From Streptosporangiaceae bacterium (GTDB taxonomy: Bacteria > Actinomycetota > Actinomycetes > Streptosporangiales > Streptosporangiaceae), in the NCBI GenBank assembly GCA_025964695.1, contig JAOPYK010000231.1:24442-88441 (forward strand): 64,000 nucleotides of DNA, given 5' to 3'. The translations under genes were made by a program, and so were the position numbers. The notes beneath the pieces are model-generated. The model made no database searches and was not told the DNA's origin. It saw only the letters and a list, made by a program, of their open reading frames with translations. Of the stretch, positions 32,846-41,592 are shown in pieces (the stretch's first letter is position 1; every line of letters begins with the position of its first letter).

Positions 32846-33640
32846 TCACCCGGCCGGCAGATCCGCGTGATCGGTAATGAACATCCGCCCTGGGGCGTGC
32901 GTGACGGCGTACGGGACCTTGCTCGCCATGACCGCGGCCTGCGGAGTGACCCCGCACGCCCAGAAGACCGGTACGTCCCCCTCCTCGAACACCACCGGAT
33001 CGCCGAAGTCCGGCCGGGTGACATCGGTGATCCCCAGCTCCGAAGGGTCCCCGATGTGGACGGGACGGCCGTGCATCACCGGATAGCGGGCGCTCACCTC
33101 GACGGCGGTGTCCACCAGTGCGGATGGCACCGGCCGCATCGATACCACGAGCGGCCCGGTGAGGACTCCCGCGGGCCTGCACAGGTGGTCGGTGACGTAC
33201 ATCGGCACGTTGCCGCCCTGTTCCACATGCCTTACCGGTACTCCGGCCGTCGCCAGCGCGGTCTCGAAGCTGAAACTACAGCCGATGAGGAACGCGACCA
33301 GGTCGTCCCGCCAGTACTCGGTGGCGTCGGGCACCTCGGCAACCAGGACGCCGTCGGTGTAGACCCGGTAGGCGGGCAGATCGGTACGCAGATCGGCGGT
33401 CTCGGCCAGGTCACCCGGATGTGGGTCCCCCGGGTCGGTCACCGCCAGCACCGGGCACGGAGCGGGATTGCGGTAGGCGAACAGCAGGGCGTCGAAGGCG
33501 AGTTCGCGCGGGACGGCCAGCAGATTGGCCTGCGCGTACCCACGGCACCAGCCGCTGGTAGTGACCGGCATGGTGCCGGTACGAAAGAGCGCGCGGGCCT
33601 GGCCGGGGGTGAGGACCGCAGGCTGCTCGGGGAAGCTCAT
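32846..33640 (-). CDS. DUF1445 family protein (putative hydro-lyase / D-glutamate cyclase-like)
   Basis: A 264-residue member of the family once called putative hydro-lyase. Conserved segments are [51 protein letters not shown] and the ending PGRMFITDH. The mammalian homologue DGLUCY converts D-glutamate to 5-oxo-D-proline, and bacterial members often sit beside pxp genes, as here (19 bp from pxpA). This suggests a route from D-glutamate or its cyclised form into glutamate, possibly for peptidoglycan turnover; the L/D conversion step is not explained by the locus. The start among three nearby ATGs is uncertain, none with a clear ribosome binding site. Confidence 0.88.
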   Translation of the reverse strand: MSFPEQPAVLTPGQARALFRTGTMPVTTSGWCRGYAQANLLAVPRELAFDALLFAYRNPAPCPVLAVTDPGDPHPGDLAETADLRTDLPAYRVYTDGVLVAEVPDATEYWRDDLVAFLIGCSFSFETALATAGVPVRHVEQGGNVPMYVTDHLCRPAGVLTGPLVVSMRPVPSALVDTAVEVSARYPVMHGRPVHIGDPSELGITDVTRPDFGDPVVFEEGDVPVFWACGVTPQAAVMASKVPYAVTHAPGRMFITDHADLPAG

Positions 33641-33668
33641 AGCAGGGAGCATGCCCATTCGGCCGCGC

Positions 33669-34034
33669 TCAGATCAGATCTTCCCGTACGTCCTGCAACT
33701 CGCCGCGGGGCGCCCACGTTTGGTAGACGCCGCGATCGAACATGTCCAGGCCGAGGGCCTCGGCGACGGGCGCCTGGCCACCGGTGTACTCCACCCGCAC
33801 CCAGTCCTCGTGTTCACCCAGCACCTGGAACGGATGGCCCTGCCAGGTGCACCTGGTCTTCACGTAGGCGAAATGGTCGATCTCGCGGGGAGCGACCACC
33901 CGCACGTATCTGCCGGGTGCCGCCTCGGTGAAACCGTCTTCGGCGTCGCCGGCGTACAGCCGGATCTGATCGCCGTCCGGGCTGGCCTCGTACTCCCTTC
34001 CACGCCAGCCGGCATAGAACCCGTCGCGCATCAT
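33669..34034 (-). CDS. small hypothetical protein coupled to the SseB-domain gene
   Basis: A 121-residue acidic soluble protein that I cannot assign. It starts [23 protein letters not shown] and has beta-rich patterns ([23 protein letters not shown]) and a segment [23 protein letters not shown] suggesting an SH3-like or barrel fold. It ends with the acidic EDLI. Its ATG overlaps the stop of the upstream 643-residue gene (ATGA), so the two are translationally coupled and probably act together, for example as partner, chaperone or immunity-like protein. No membrane segment or signal is present. Confidence 0.75.
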   Translation of the reverse strand: MMRDGFYAGWRGREYEASPDGDQIRLYAGDAEDGFTEAAPGRYVRVVAPREIDHFAYVKTRCTWQGHPFQVLGEHEDWVRVEYTGGQAPVAEALGLDMFDRGVYQTWAPRGELQDVREDLI

Positions 34035-35962
34035 GCCCCCTGCACCTTGATCCACCGGCGGTGATCGGTGTCGAAGTAGGCCACAAAGGTGTGGGCGCCG
34101 GAGCTGTCGACACGGTACATCTCCGCGCCGTGCGGCAGCCGCTGACTGTCGATCTTGAACTCGGGGATGGCCTCGCCTTCGCCGGGCGCGTAGCCCGTGC
34201 CGAGGAACGGCGGCTTCTCGACGACCCAGCCGTCGGGGACCTTGCGCATGGCGGCCTCGTCCTGCCCGCCGTAGGGGGCACGATAGAGCGAGCCCTTCAC
34301 GACCGGCCAGCGGATCACGTGGACGGTCTCGTCCTGGTCGGAGAACGGTGATCCCTCATAGGTCAGACCGAGCCCCCGCACCAGCTGCTCGGGAGTCTCA
34401 AGACGCCCGACGTCCTGGACCCGGTGTACATAACCGGCCACCTGGTCGTAGGCGTTCTCCAGGTAGTGACTCATGTGCTGGTGAGGCACCACTTTCTGCA
34501 TGATCGTGCGAGCGGTCTTGCGGGGCGCCGGCTCCGCTGGTTCGGGCTCGGGCGCCGGCTCCTGGCGGCGCTCGGCCGGCGCCGCAGACCGGGAGGGGAC
34601 TGCCGCGACCGCAAGCCGGAGGTCATCGGCCGCGCCTTCCTCCTCGGCCAGCCGGTTGATGGTGTCGGAGTCGATATAGGCCGCGTTCGGCAGTCCCGCG
34701 TTGACCGCCAGCCGCCACTCCGGCTTGGGCCAGTTCTTGGCCAGCTCCACGAACGTCGTCCGGCGATGAAAGCCGGCCTGCCCGCGCAGGGACTGTTCCA
34801 TGGCGTTCCGCGAGGTGAACGCCAGGACATAGGTCCCGTCGTCGAAGTTGGCCGTGGCGAACCGCTCGGCTTGGGGATCGCCGGTGGACGGCATCACCAG
34901 GTCGGCGAGCAGCAGCAGTTGGAAGTAGGCGCGCTGGTCACCGCGTTCCTTGGCGCCGGCCAGCAGGGACTCCAGCTCGGCCCCGGACGGCGTGGCGCTT
35001 AGTGCCGGGGCCGGCTCCGGGAAGACCGGCCCGGAATGAGCCGGCCCGGGAGGAGCCGGCGCGGGGCGAGCAGGCCCCGGGTCAGCCGGCGCGGAATGCG
35101 CCGGCCCGGGCTGAGCCGATCCGGGCTGAGCCGATCCGGGCTGAGCCGATCCGGGATGGGCCGGGCCGGGCTGAACCGGCCGGGCCAGGGCGCTCGGCGT
35201 GAGGGGTGCCCCGGGGGCCTCGGCGGGGGCCGTCGCGACCGAGAACGCCCCGGCGGAGGACACCCCGGCGGGGAACGTCCCGGCCGAGGGGGCCCCGGCG
35301 GGGAACGCCCCGGGCGAGGGCGCGACGACGGAGCGACCCGGCACGGCAGGACCGGCAGGAGCAGCACTTGCAGGACTCACGACGGGCGGGCTCGTGAGGG
35401 AGGGTGCTGTGACGGAAGGGGTCGTGCCGGCGGGGGAGTGCGTGGCGGGGATCCGGCCGGTCCGGGAGGGATCAGCCGACTCGGCGGGCCGCAGCCCGAA
35501 GTAGGGAAGCTCGATCGGGCCGTTGTCCGGGCCGTTCTGGTTGGCGTGGTACTCCAGGTCGAATGGCGAGCGCACGTGGAAGACCTCGTTCAGCGCGGTC
35601 GCCATCGCGCCGGCCAGCCGGCCGCAGGCGATCGCCTCCTCGGGCGTGAAATCGTCGAACTCGGCGGGTAGCCGGACCTGCCGCCACCAGTTGAGGTGGC
35701 CGTCCTGCCCCGGTGGGCGCCAGCCGACCTCGGTCAGCCGCTCCTCCTGCTCCGGCCCGAGCCGCATCGGCATCGGCAGGAACTCATTGCTCACCACCTC
35801 GGCCGACAGCCCCTCGGAGCTGCGCATGGCCTGCACGTAGGGCAAGCCGCCGGGCATCTGCACGACGAGAAAGGCGCTGTCCGGGAGATGCGTCAACTCA
35901 CGGGCCAGCCGCTGTACGAACTCGTTCCACTCCACTCGGCTCAATCCTCGCTTGACCGCCAC
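34031..35962 (-). CDS. large SseB-domain protein with chaperone-like N-terminus
   Basis: A 643-residue modular protein. Residues 1-150 (WNEFVQRLARELTHLPDSAFLVVQ, VSNEFLP, LTEVGWRPP, EVFHVRSPFDLEYH) form a region that resembles the TY-Chap/YbjN-like chaperone domains of actinobacteria. Residues 170-320 are a Pro/Ala/Gly/Ser linker with repeated HPGSAQPGSAQP units. Residues about 325-435 are an SseB domain (SLLAGAKERGDQRAYFQLLLLADLVMPS, TYVLAFTS, RLAVNAGLPNAAYIDSDTI). The end (about 490-643) is unassigned but finishes in LPHGAEMYRV...VAYFDTDHRRWIKV, a module shared with the next protein. There is no signal peptide. It is 33 bp downstream of its paralogue. Confidence 0.8.
   Translation of the reverse strand: MAVKRGLSRVEWNEFVQRLARELTHLPDSAFLVVQMPGGLPYVQAMRSSEGLSAEVVSNEFLPMPMRLGPEQEERLTEVGWRPPGQDGHLNWWRQVRLPAEFDDFTPEEAIACGRLAGAMATALNEVFHVRSPFDLEYHANQNGPDNGPIELPYFGLRPAESADPSRTGRIPATHSPAGTTPSVTAPSLTSPPVVSPASAAPAGPAVPGRSVVAPSPGAFPAGAPSAGTFPAGVSSAGAFSVATAPAEAPGAPLTPSALARPVQPGPAHPGSAQPGSAQPGSAQPGPAHSAPADPGPARPAPAPPGPAHSGPVFPEPAPALSATPSGAELESLLAGAKERGDQRAYFQLLLLADLVMPSTGDPQAERFATANFDDGTYVLAFTSRNAMEQSLRGQAGFHRRTTFVELAKNWPKPEWRLAVNAGLPNAAYIDSDTINRLAEEEGAADDLRLAVAAVPSRSAAPAERRQEPAPEPEPAEPAPRKTARTIMQKVVPHQHMSHYLENAYDQVAGYVHRVQDVGRLETPEQLVRGLGLTYEGSPFSDQDETVHVIRWPVVKGSLYRAPYGGQDEAAMRKVPDGWVVEKPPFLGTGYAPGEGEAIPEFKIDSQRLPHGAEMYRVDSSGAHTFVAYFDTDHRRWIKVQGA
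35106..35150. repeat. 15-bp tandem repeat within the proline-rich linker
   Basis: CCGGGCTGAGCCGAT occurs three times without change (35106, 35121, 35136), encoding GSAQP units on the minus strand. A second looser repeat lies at 35240-35335. The linker length probably varies between strains. Confidence 0.85.
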
Positions 35963-35995
35963 CGCCGGAACACCGTGATCGTCAGAGGGTAGCGG

Positions 35996-37114
35996 TCACT
36001 CATTCAGCGGTGTCCAGGCATCGGTGACCGAAGTGCTCCAGCGCGCGCTCATCGCGTCGTAGACGGCCACCGGTGAGGCGGGTCCAGTCTCGCCCAGCCG
36101 CCACAGCTGAGCGCCGTGCGGAAGCCGTACGGCCACCGCCGGCTCCGGGGAGTCGGTCACGACCGCGTCCACGGTGGCGGCCCGTTCCGCGGTACGGCGC
36201 ATCTCCTCCAGCCGGCCGACCGTCCCGGAGTCCAGATGGATCTCGCTCGGCAAACCTGGGTTGACGGCCAGCCCCCAGGACGGGTCGGGCCAGGCGGCGG
36301 CGATCTGCCCGAACGTCGTCTTGCGGTACAGACCCGTACCCGGGAGGCGTCCGGGCGCGCCCTGGGACCGCGTCATGGCCTGCACGGAGGTGAACACCAG
36401 CACATGCGTGCGGCGCTCGATCACGGCCGTGGTGAACTCGGTCAGGCCCGGATCCTCCACCGCCTGCCCGGTCGACGGCAGGACCAGCTCCGCACCCAGC
36501 AGAAGCTCGAAATAGGAGAGCTGGTCTCCGCGCTGTTTGGCGTCGCCCAACCGGGCCTCCAGTTCCGCGGCCGTTCGCGGCCGCCCGCCCTCGGCGTGCG
36601 GTTCACCGGTCGGGGCAGGGATCGGCTCTTCCACCGGCCGGGCCTCGCGCCGCTCGCTGACCCGCTGGGGGTCGGCCGCGTCGATGCCGAAGTCGACCAA
36701 CTCGATCAGGCCGGTGCCGTGCCGATGGAACGACTCGTACACCAGGTCCGAGGGCCGCCGTACGCCCTGCACATCCCGCAGGGCGGTGACCATCATGTCC
36801 GCCAGCCGGTCGAAGTCGGCGGCCCCGGTGGCGGGCGGCAGCTCGGTCCACCAGTTCGCCGGGGCCCAGTCCGCGGTGGGCGGCCGCCAGCCTGCCTCGC
36901 TCAGCACCTCCTCGTCGGCGGGCGTCAGGAGCAGCGGCCCTTCCAGGAAGTTGTTGCTGACCGCCTCGGCGTACAGCCGGTCCGGTTCGCGCATCGCCTG
37001 CACGTAGTGGCGGCTCTCGTCGCGTTCCCGCACGATGAGGATGGTGTCGCGATCGAGGCCCGCCAGCTCACGGGCGAAGCGCTGGGCGAACTCGGACCAC
37101 TCCAACAAGATCAC
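35996..37114 (-). CDS. SseB-domain protein, paralogue of the downstream gene
   Basis: A 372-residue protein with the same order as its neighbour but without the long linker. The N-terminal part is ILLEWSEFAQRFARELAGLDRDTILIV, then YAEAVSNNFLEGPLLL, LSEAGWRPP and DVQGVRRPSDLVYESFH. The SseB domain is ELEARLGDAKQRGDQLSYFELLLGAELVLPS, THVLVFTS, GLAVNPGLPSEIHLDSGTV. The end is LPHGAQLWRL followed by VAVYDAMSARW. The parallel with the larger protein is direct sequence evidence of duplication. Function is unknown; SseB proteins were first linked to serine sensitivity in E. coli but the domain is a general peptide/protein-binding type in actinobacteria. It is 119 bp downstream of the 517-residue gene. 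Confidence 0.8.
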   Translation of the reverse strand: MILLEWSEFAQRFARELAGLDRDTILIVRERDESRHYVQAMREPDRLYAEAVSNNFLEGPLLLTPADEEVLSEAGWRPPTADWAPANWWTELPPATGAADFDRLADMMVTALRDVQGVRRPSDLVYESFHRHGTGLIELVDFGIDAADPQRVSERREARPVEEPIPAPTGEPHAEGGRPRTAAELEARLGDAKQRGDQLSYFELLLGAELVLPSTGQAVEDPGLTEFTTAVIERRTHVLVFTSVQAMTRSQGAPGRLPGTGLYRKTTFGQIAAAWPDPSWGLAVNPGLPSEIHLDSGTVGRLEEMRRTAERAATVDAVVTDSPEPAVAVRLPHGAQLWRLGETGPASPVAVYDAMSARWSTSVTDAWTPLNE

Positions 37115-37233
37115 TCCTCAACCGCCGGAATCTCACCGGTCCGCCCATCCGGAGGGCTCGGCCCGGTGGCGCGGTAGATGCCGATAATCGCGGTCTGGCG
37201 GGTCGCTCGCAAACCAGGTTCCGTCATACGGTC

Positions 37234-38787
37234 TCAGCCCGGCGGCGACTCGTGACGCAACGCGTGCAGTACGGTGCGCAACGCGTCCGGATCGTCCCCG
37301 GCGTGCTGCAGCGCCCCGATCAGCCGGTGCAGGATGTCGTGCCTCTCGAAGCCCACGTCGAGCATCGCCTGCGCCGTCTCCCACAACTGCGGCGGGTCGC
37401 CGTTCCAGAGTCGCACGGTCAGCCGCTCGTGCGCGGCCAGATGATCCGTGTCCGCGCCCGGATGCTCGAACTGGATCAGCAACCGCCGGTCGGCCTCGTC
37501 CGCGGGGTTGAGCGCGGACAGATCGACGGCGCCGTGCCGGCTGGACAGCCGGTGCCTTCCGGACAGGAAGGGCAGCGCGAACGCCCGCCGGGCCAGCGCC
37601 TCCAGATCACCGTCCGGGAGCAGCCGGTCGACAAGGTCACGTTCCAAACCGAACATCGTCGGATCGCGGTAGGCCTCGGCGAACTTGCCGGTGGCGTCCC
37701 AGACCGCGTCGAGGGTGGCGCGTACGCCCTCCTCCGGCAGCGAGGTCAGCCGGCCGGCCCAGCGCACCCAGGCGGCCAGCACGTGCGGCATGGCCTCCTG
37801 ATCGTCAAGTGACAGCACCACCTTGCGGGGCAGCCAGTCGAGCAGGAACATCTCGCACTTGATCGGGCTCACCCGCAGCGGCCGCCCCTGGTCGTAGGCG
37901 CAGCCGAAGTCGATGATCCGGTCGGCGCAGCGGCTCGCCGCGCCCCGGTCCGACAGATCCTCGGCCTCGTCGGAGGCCAGGAACCGCGCGGCGAGGGTGG
38001 CCCGCCGATCCTGACCGTAGGGCAGTGCGGCGGGCGGTCGGCCGCCCGGCGGCAGGGCGCGCACCCGGGCCCGTACGAACGCGTGGTACGAGCCGAAGGT
38101 GTCGCTGACGGGCGGGTCGTCGGCGTTGTGGGTGACGGCCAGCGCGGCCTCCAGCAGCGCCCGGGTGGCGCGCGGCGCCAGCGCCTCGAATCGCATCAGA
38201 GGACTCTCGCGACCTTCCACCCGGCAGTGCTCGAGCAGCCGGTCGACCTGTGAGGACACCCACGCGTCCCGCACCATGCCACCCATGTTGTGATCGACCA
38301 GGATCACCAGGGCATGCCGTTCCTCGCCGCCATAGGTATAGGTGCAGACGATCGAGTCCTGGTCGCCGTAGACGTCCCGGGACACGTGGCACTCGGCGGG
38401 CGCGACCATGCCGACCCGGTCGGCCCAGCCGGGGCGGGCCACCCCCCGGTCCATCAGGCCCAGCGCCGCGCGTTCGGCCTTGGCCGCCTGCCGGGTCGTG
38501 CCGAGATAGGCCATGCCGGTCAGCAGCGCAAGGGCGGCCGGGGTCCCCGCGCGGGCCGCGTGGTCGACCAGCGCCTCGCCGATGACCTCCTCGACGTCGC
38601 CATCGTCGGCCCGCCGCCCGTACCACGATCCGAGGATCTCGCTCACGATCAGCTCGGCGTCCAAGGGGCTGCGCACGGCGAGCAGTTCGCGCGCGTGCAG
38701 CAGCATGCCGTCGAAGATCGCGGAGACCTCGTCCGACGGGGGTCTGTCGTTCCCTGTCGGGGGCTGGCGGCGACTTCGCGGACTCAC
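37234..38787 (-). CDS. hypothetical protein, C-terminal region DUF1841-like
   Basis: A 517-residue soluble protein. After a basic N-terminus (PRSRRQPP) come helical repeats (AIFDGMLLHARELLAVRSPLDAELI, ALVDHAARAGTPAALALLTGMAYL). A middle part contains VILVDHNMGGMVRDAWVSSQ and IIDFGCAYDQGRPLRVSPIKCEMFLLDWLPRKV, the latter repeated in many actinobacterial hypothetical proteins. The end, LIQFEHPGADTDHLAAHERLTVRLWNGDPPQLWETAQAML with RHDILHRLIGAL, looks like the DUF1841 motif (HP-containing helix, QLW/RLW-GDPP, RHE-H). No enzymatic motif is evident. It is the first gene of the SseB-paralogue run and faces 186 bp of gene-free DNA. Confidence 0.75.
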   Translation of the reverse strand: MSPRSRRQPPTGNDRPPSDEVSAIFDGMLLHARELLAVRSPLDAELIVSEILGSWYGRRADDGDVEEVIGEALVDHAARAGTPAALALLTGMAYLGTTRQAAKAERAALGLMDRGVARPGWADRVGMVAPAECHVSRDVYGDQDSIVCTYTYGGEERHALVILVDHNMGGMVRDAWVSSQVDRLLEHCRVEGRESPLMRFEALAPRATRALLEAALAVTHNADDPPVSDTFGSYHAFVRARVRALPPGGRPPAALPYGQDRRATLAARFLASDEAEDLSDRGAASRCADRIIDFGCAYDQGRPLRVSPIKCEMFLLDWLPRKVVLSLDDQEAMPHVLAAWVRWAGRLTSLPEEGVRATLDAVWDATGKFAEAYRDPTMFGLERDLVDRLLPDGDLEALARRAFALPFLSGRHRLSSRHGAVDLSALNPADEADRRLLIQFEHPGADTDHLAAHERLTVRLWNGDPPQLWETAQAMLDVGFERHDILHRLIGALQHAGDDPDALRTVLHALRHESPPG

Positions 38788-38973
38788 GGGTCCACCTTCC
38801 CAGATCCGCGCACCGCAGCCGCCCCCGGCTCCGCGGCGGGTCCGGGGGGAGACACGGTCGTGAGGGTGAAATCCATGTTCGAAGAGCCACCCTACCGTTC
38901 CTGGACGTGGGTCGCGCTCGGCTCCCGGACGGTGCTCAGAGGGTGTTCGAAAGTGTAGTCGAATATCCGGCCG

Positions 38974-39195
38974 CTAGTCCGCCGATGGGGGCCGCGACTT
39001 GACCATGCCCACCAGGTGCTCCCGGGCGATCTTCTCCACGAGCGCCGGGGTCGCGTCGACACCGAGGTGCTCGACGCACACGCACACGTCGGCGACGCAG
39101 CGCTCCACGGCCTCGGCCGGCAGCAGCACGAACTCGTCGGCCAGCCGCCGTGTCATGCTCTGTGAGCGATCCGCGAGCGCGGGCAGCATCATCAT
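38974..39195 (-). CDS. small three-helical-bundle protein
   Basis: A 73-residue protein beginning MMMLPALADRSQSMTRRLADEF and continuing VERCVADVCVCVEHLGVDATPALVEKIAREHLVGMVKS. The pattern of three amphipathic helices with a Cys-rich middle matches a small actinobacterial family annotated as three-helical bundle dimerisation proteins. GAGGA lies seven bases before the ATG, which supports real expression. It stands 75 bp upstream of the cytochrome b gene end on the same strand, with no functional link visible. Confidence 0.65.
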   Translation of the reverse strand: MMMLPALADRSQSMTRRLADEFVLLPAEAVERCVADVCVCVEHLGVDATPALVEKIAREHLVGMVKSRPPSAD

Positions 39196-39270
39196 TGGTG
39201 TTCCTCACGCCGGCCTCAGCTTGCGCCCCGATATCCATTCCAGCCCATTCCAGCGCGTACCGGGAAAGTG

Positions 39271-39960
39271 TCAAGACCCGTCTTTGACCGGCTCCGCCAC
39301 ATCGGGCTCGACCGGGGCGAGTCGCTCCTGGTCATCGAGCCATGCGGGGTGGTTTCGTGCCGCCCATTCCCGGGGCACCCGGCCGGTCCACATTCCGGTC
39401 AGCGCCCCCCGGTCCCGCAGCGCGTACCACAGGTGCCCCAGGAACATCACGAAGATCGCCAGCGTGAGCCAGTCGTGCACGAAGGTGGCACCGGTACGCC
39501 AGGCGCCGGGCCACGGGTTGGGGAAGGTGAGCATGGCGCCGGTGCCGAGCATGACCAGGATGGCCCCCGCCACGAACGCGGCGTTCAGCTTCTGCCCGGC
39601 GTTGAACTTGCCCACCGGGACCACGCCCCGGCCGTTCCGGACCGCGCGGCGGTCCTGACTCCGCAGCCACTGCCAGTCCTGCGGCCCGAACCGGTTGAGC
39701 GCCCGCAGGTCCGCGCGGAAGGCCCGTGTCATCCAGCCCAGCACCATCGGCACCGGAAGCGCGAAACCGGCCACGATGTGGATCGGCTTGATCAGATCCC
39801 GCCGGCCGACATAGGTGGCGATCGCGGGCACGTAGAGGCACGCCGCCGTCCCCAGGCAGATGATCATCAGTAGCGCGGTGGCGTGGTGCACCGCGCGTTC
39901 CCGCCCGGTGAACCTGGCGAGCCTGCCGGCGGTGCGGTCATCAGGTCGGAGCATCGTCAC
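39271..39960 (-). CDS. membrane cytochrome b subunit
   Basis: A 229-residue four-helix cytochrome b561/formate dehydrogenase-gamma type protein. Likely haem ligands are His25/His26 in RAVHHATALLMI, His in IKPIHIVAGFALP, and His in FVHDWLTLAIFVMFLGHLWYA. It would pass electrons between quinone and its partner oxidoreductase. It overlaps the end of the molybdopterin protein gene by 20 bp on the same strand, which indicates tight coupling. The C-terminus is polar (ERLAPVEPDVAEP) and cytoplasmic. Confidence 0.88.
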   Translation of the reverse strand: MTMLRPDDRTAGRLARFTGRERAVHHATALLMIICLGTAACLYVPAIATYVGRRDLIKPIHIVAGFALPVPMVLGWMTRAFRADLRALNRFGPQDWQWLRSQDRRAVRNGRGVVPVGKFNAGQKLNAAFVAGAILVMLGTGAMLTFPNPWPGAWRTGATFVHDWLTLAIFVMFLGHLWYALRDRGALTGMWTGRVPREWAARNHPAWLDDQERLAPVEPDVAEPVKDGS

Positions 39961-40657
39961 GTCCGTTCGAACGGCCCACCCAGGCGTCGACGTCGTAGCC
40001 GCGGCGCTCCCAGAATCCGGGCACGACCTTGTTGGTCAGCTCGATCCCGCCGAGCCATTTGAGGGATTTGTAGCCGTACATCGGAGCGACGAAGAGCCGC
40101 ACCGGACCGCCATGGTCATGGGTGACCGGCGCCCCGAGCATGCTGGTGGCCACCACCACGTCCCGGCGCCGCGCCTGGTCCATCGTGAGCGACTCGGTGT
40201 AGGCGCCGTCGAAGGATTGAAAACGTACGGCGGTGGCTTTCGGGTCCGCCCCGACCGCGTCCAGCAGGTCCGGCAGTGCCACCCCGGACCACTGCACACC
40301 GGGGACCCGCCAGCCGGTCACGCACTGGAAGTCCTTGGTGATCTGGGTCTGGGGCATCGCCTGCAGTTCCGCGAAGGTGAACGACCGGGGGCGGCCGGCC
40401 ATCCCGGTCAGGCTCAGTGTGTAGTCCTGCGGGGTGCGGCGCCGCACACTGTCGACGACCGAGTAGTAGCGGAAGCCGCCCGCCGCCGGGATCAGGCCGC
40501 CCACCTCGGGCCCGACCGGGCCCAGCGCCCGGGTGACGGCCGTCTGGGCGCGCGCGCCCACCGCGATGCCGACCACCCCCAGGCCGACCATGCCGAGCAC
40601 GACCCGCCGCCCCACCGGCGTGCCTGGCTTCCGTGCGCTGACGTCTTCGGTGCTCAC
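39941..40657 (-). CDS. sulfite oxidase/MsrP-like molybdopterin oxidoreductase
   Basis: A 238-residue exported molybdenum enzyme of the oxidoreductase_molyb family. Residues 17-35 contain twin Arg (GRRVVLGMVGLGVVG), compatible with Tat export or an N-terminal anchor. The molybdenum ligand Cys112 lies in DFQCVTGWRVPGV, followed by FDGAYTESLTMDQA, GGPVRLFVAPMYGYKSLKWL (binding of the cofactor) and the ending KVVPGFWERRGYD. With the adjacent cytochrome b it resembles the MsrP-MsrQ pair that repairs oxidised methionine in the envelope, but the cytochrome is of a different family, so the substrate is open. Confidence 0.88.
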   Translation of the reverse strand: MSTEDVSARKPGTPVGRRVVLGMVGLGVVGIAVGARAQTAVTRALGPVGPEVGGLIPAAGGFRYYSVVDSVRRRTPQDYTLSLTGMAGRPRSFTFAELQAMPQTQITKDFQCVTGWRVPGVQWSGVALPDLLDAVGADPKATAVRFQSFDGAYTESLTMDQARRRDVVVATSMLGAPVTHDHGGPVRLFVAPMYGYKSLKWLGGIELTNKVVPGFWERRGYDVDAWVGRSNGRDDAPT

Positions 40658-40735
40658 CTCTCCATTCGAGCACCTGTACGACCCTTAGGGCCATAGTCCG
40701 GGCCAGCCGTAAGAGTTCCGTCATAACCTGGGCGC

Positions 40736-41407
40736 ATGGCCATCAAGGTTCACCTCGCGCAGCGGCCGGAGGCCGACGAACTGCTCGGACGCAGTCCCCT
40801 CGCGATCCTGACCGGAATGCTGCTGGATCAGCAGATCCCGATGGAGTGGGCGTTCACCGGTCCTTACACGATCGCGCAGCGGCTCGCGGCGGCGTCGGGC
40901 GATCCAGGGGAGTCGTCCGCCCCAGGGGACACGCCGGGGGGAACGCGGGCGGACGCCCGGGACGCGCATCGCCCGGAGGACGTTGCGGGAGATCTGGACG
41001 CCCACGAGATCGCGTCCTATGACCCGGAGCGGTTCGCGGCGCTGCTGTCGGAGAAGCCCGCGGTGCATCGCTACCCGGGTTCGATGGCCAAGCGGGTCCA
41101 GCAGCTGTGCGCCTTCCTCGTGGAGCACTACGACGGCGACGCCGCCGCGATCTGGCGGGACGCCGCCACCGGCAGGGAGTTGCTCAAGCGGCTGAACGAG
41201 CTGCCCGGGTTCGGCAAGCAGAAGGCACAGATCTTCCTGGCGCTGCTCGGCAAGCAGTACGGCGTACGGCCGGAAGGCTGGCGGGAGGCCGCCGGGGCCT
41301 ACGGCGAGGAGGGCTCGAACCGGTCGGTCGCCGACATCACCGGACCGGATTCGCTGGCGAGGGTGCGCGCGTACAAACAGGAGCAAAAGAAGGCGGCGAA
41401 GAGCTGA
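40736..41407 (+). CDS. HhH-GPD-type base excision DNA repair protein
   Basis: A 223-residue protein of a small actinobacterial HhH-GPD family. The start reads HLAQRPEADELLGRSPLAILTGMLLDQQIPMEWAFTGP, which is diagnostic. The helix-hairpin-helix is LNELPGFGKQKAQIFLALLGKQYG. No FeS cluster is present, and a roughly 30-residue Pro/Gly/Asp-rich insertion is seen at residues 60-90, absent from the usual compact family. The final helix is Lys-rich (KQEQKKAAKS). It is divergent from the molybdopterin gene and has a weak upstream region. Confidence 0.85.
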   Translation: MAIKVHLAQRPEADELLGRSPLAILTGMLLDQQIPMEWAFTGPYTIAQRLAAASGDPGESSAPGDTPGGTRADARDAHRPEDVAGDLDAHEIASYDPERFAALLSEKPAVHRYPGSMAKRVQQLCAFLVEHYDGDAAAIWRDAATGRELLKRLNELPGFGKQKAQIFLALLGKQYGVRPEGWREAAGAYGEEGSNRSVADITGPDSLARVRAYKQEQKKAAKS

Positions 41408-41592
41408 CGCCGGAACCGGCCACCGGTACGGTCGAGGCCCAGCGCCGAGGCGAGACCATGAACCGGTTGTGGATCCGCGGAAGCACCGAGATGATGAAAA
41501 CCTGACTCCGAGCGGTGTTGTGATGAGGAAGGAGCGCTAGCCTGCTCCCATTCACCCATAGTAATGGAAACTTGCCTCGCAGTAGGGCGTCG

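Noticed and set aside
35106..35150. CRISPR array or mobile element end
   Set aside because: The repeats are contiguous, 15 bp, and keep a coding frame; no spacers, cas genes or transposase are nearby.
34031..35962. TNT/ADP-ribosyltransferase toxin domain in the SseB-domain protein
   Set aside because: I do not see the TNT sequence pattern or catalytic residues in the C-terminal region; toxin status would be guesswork.
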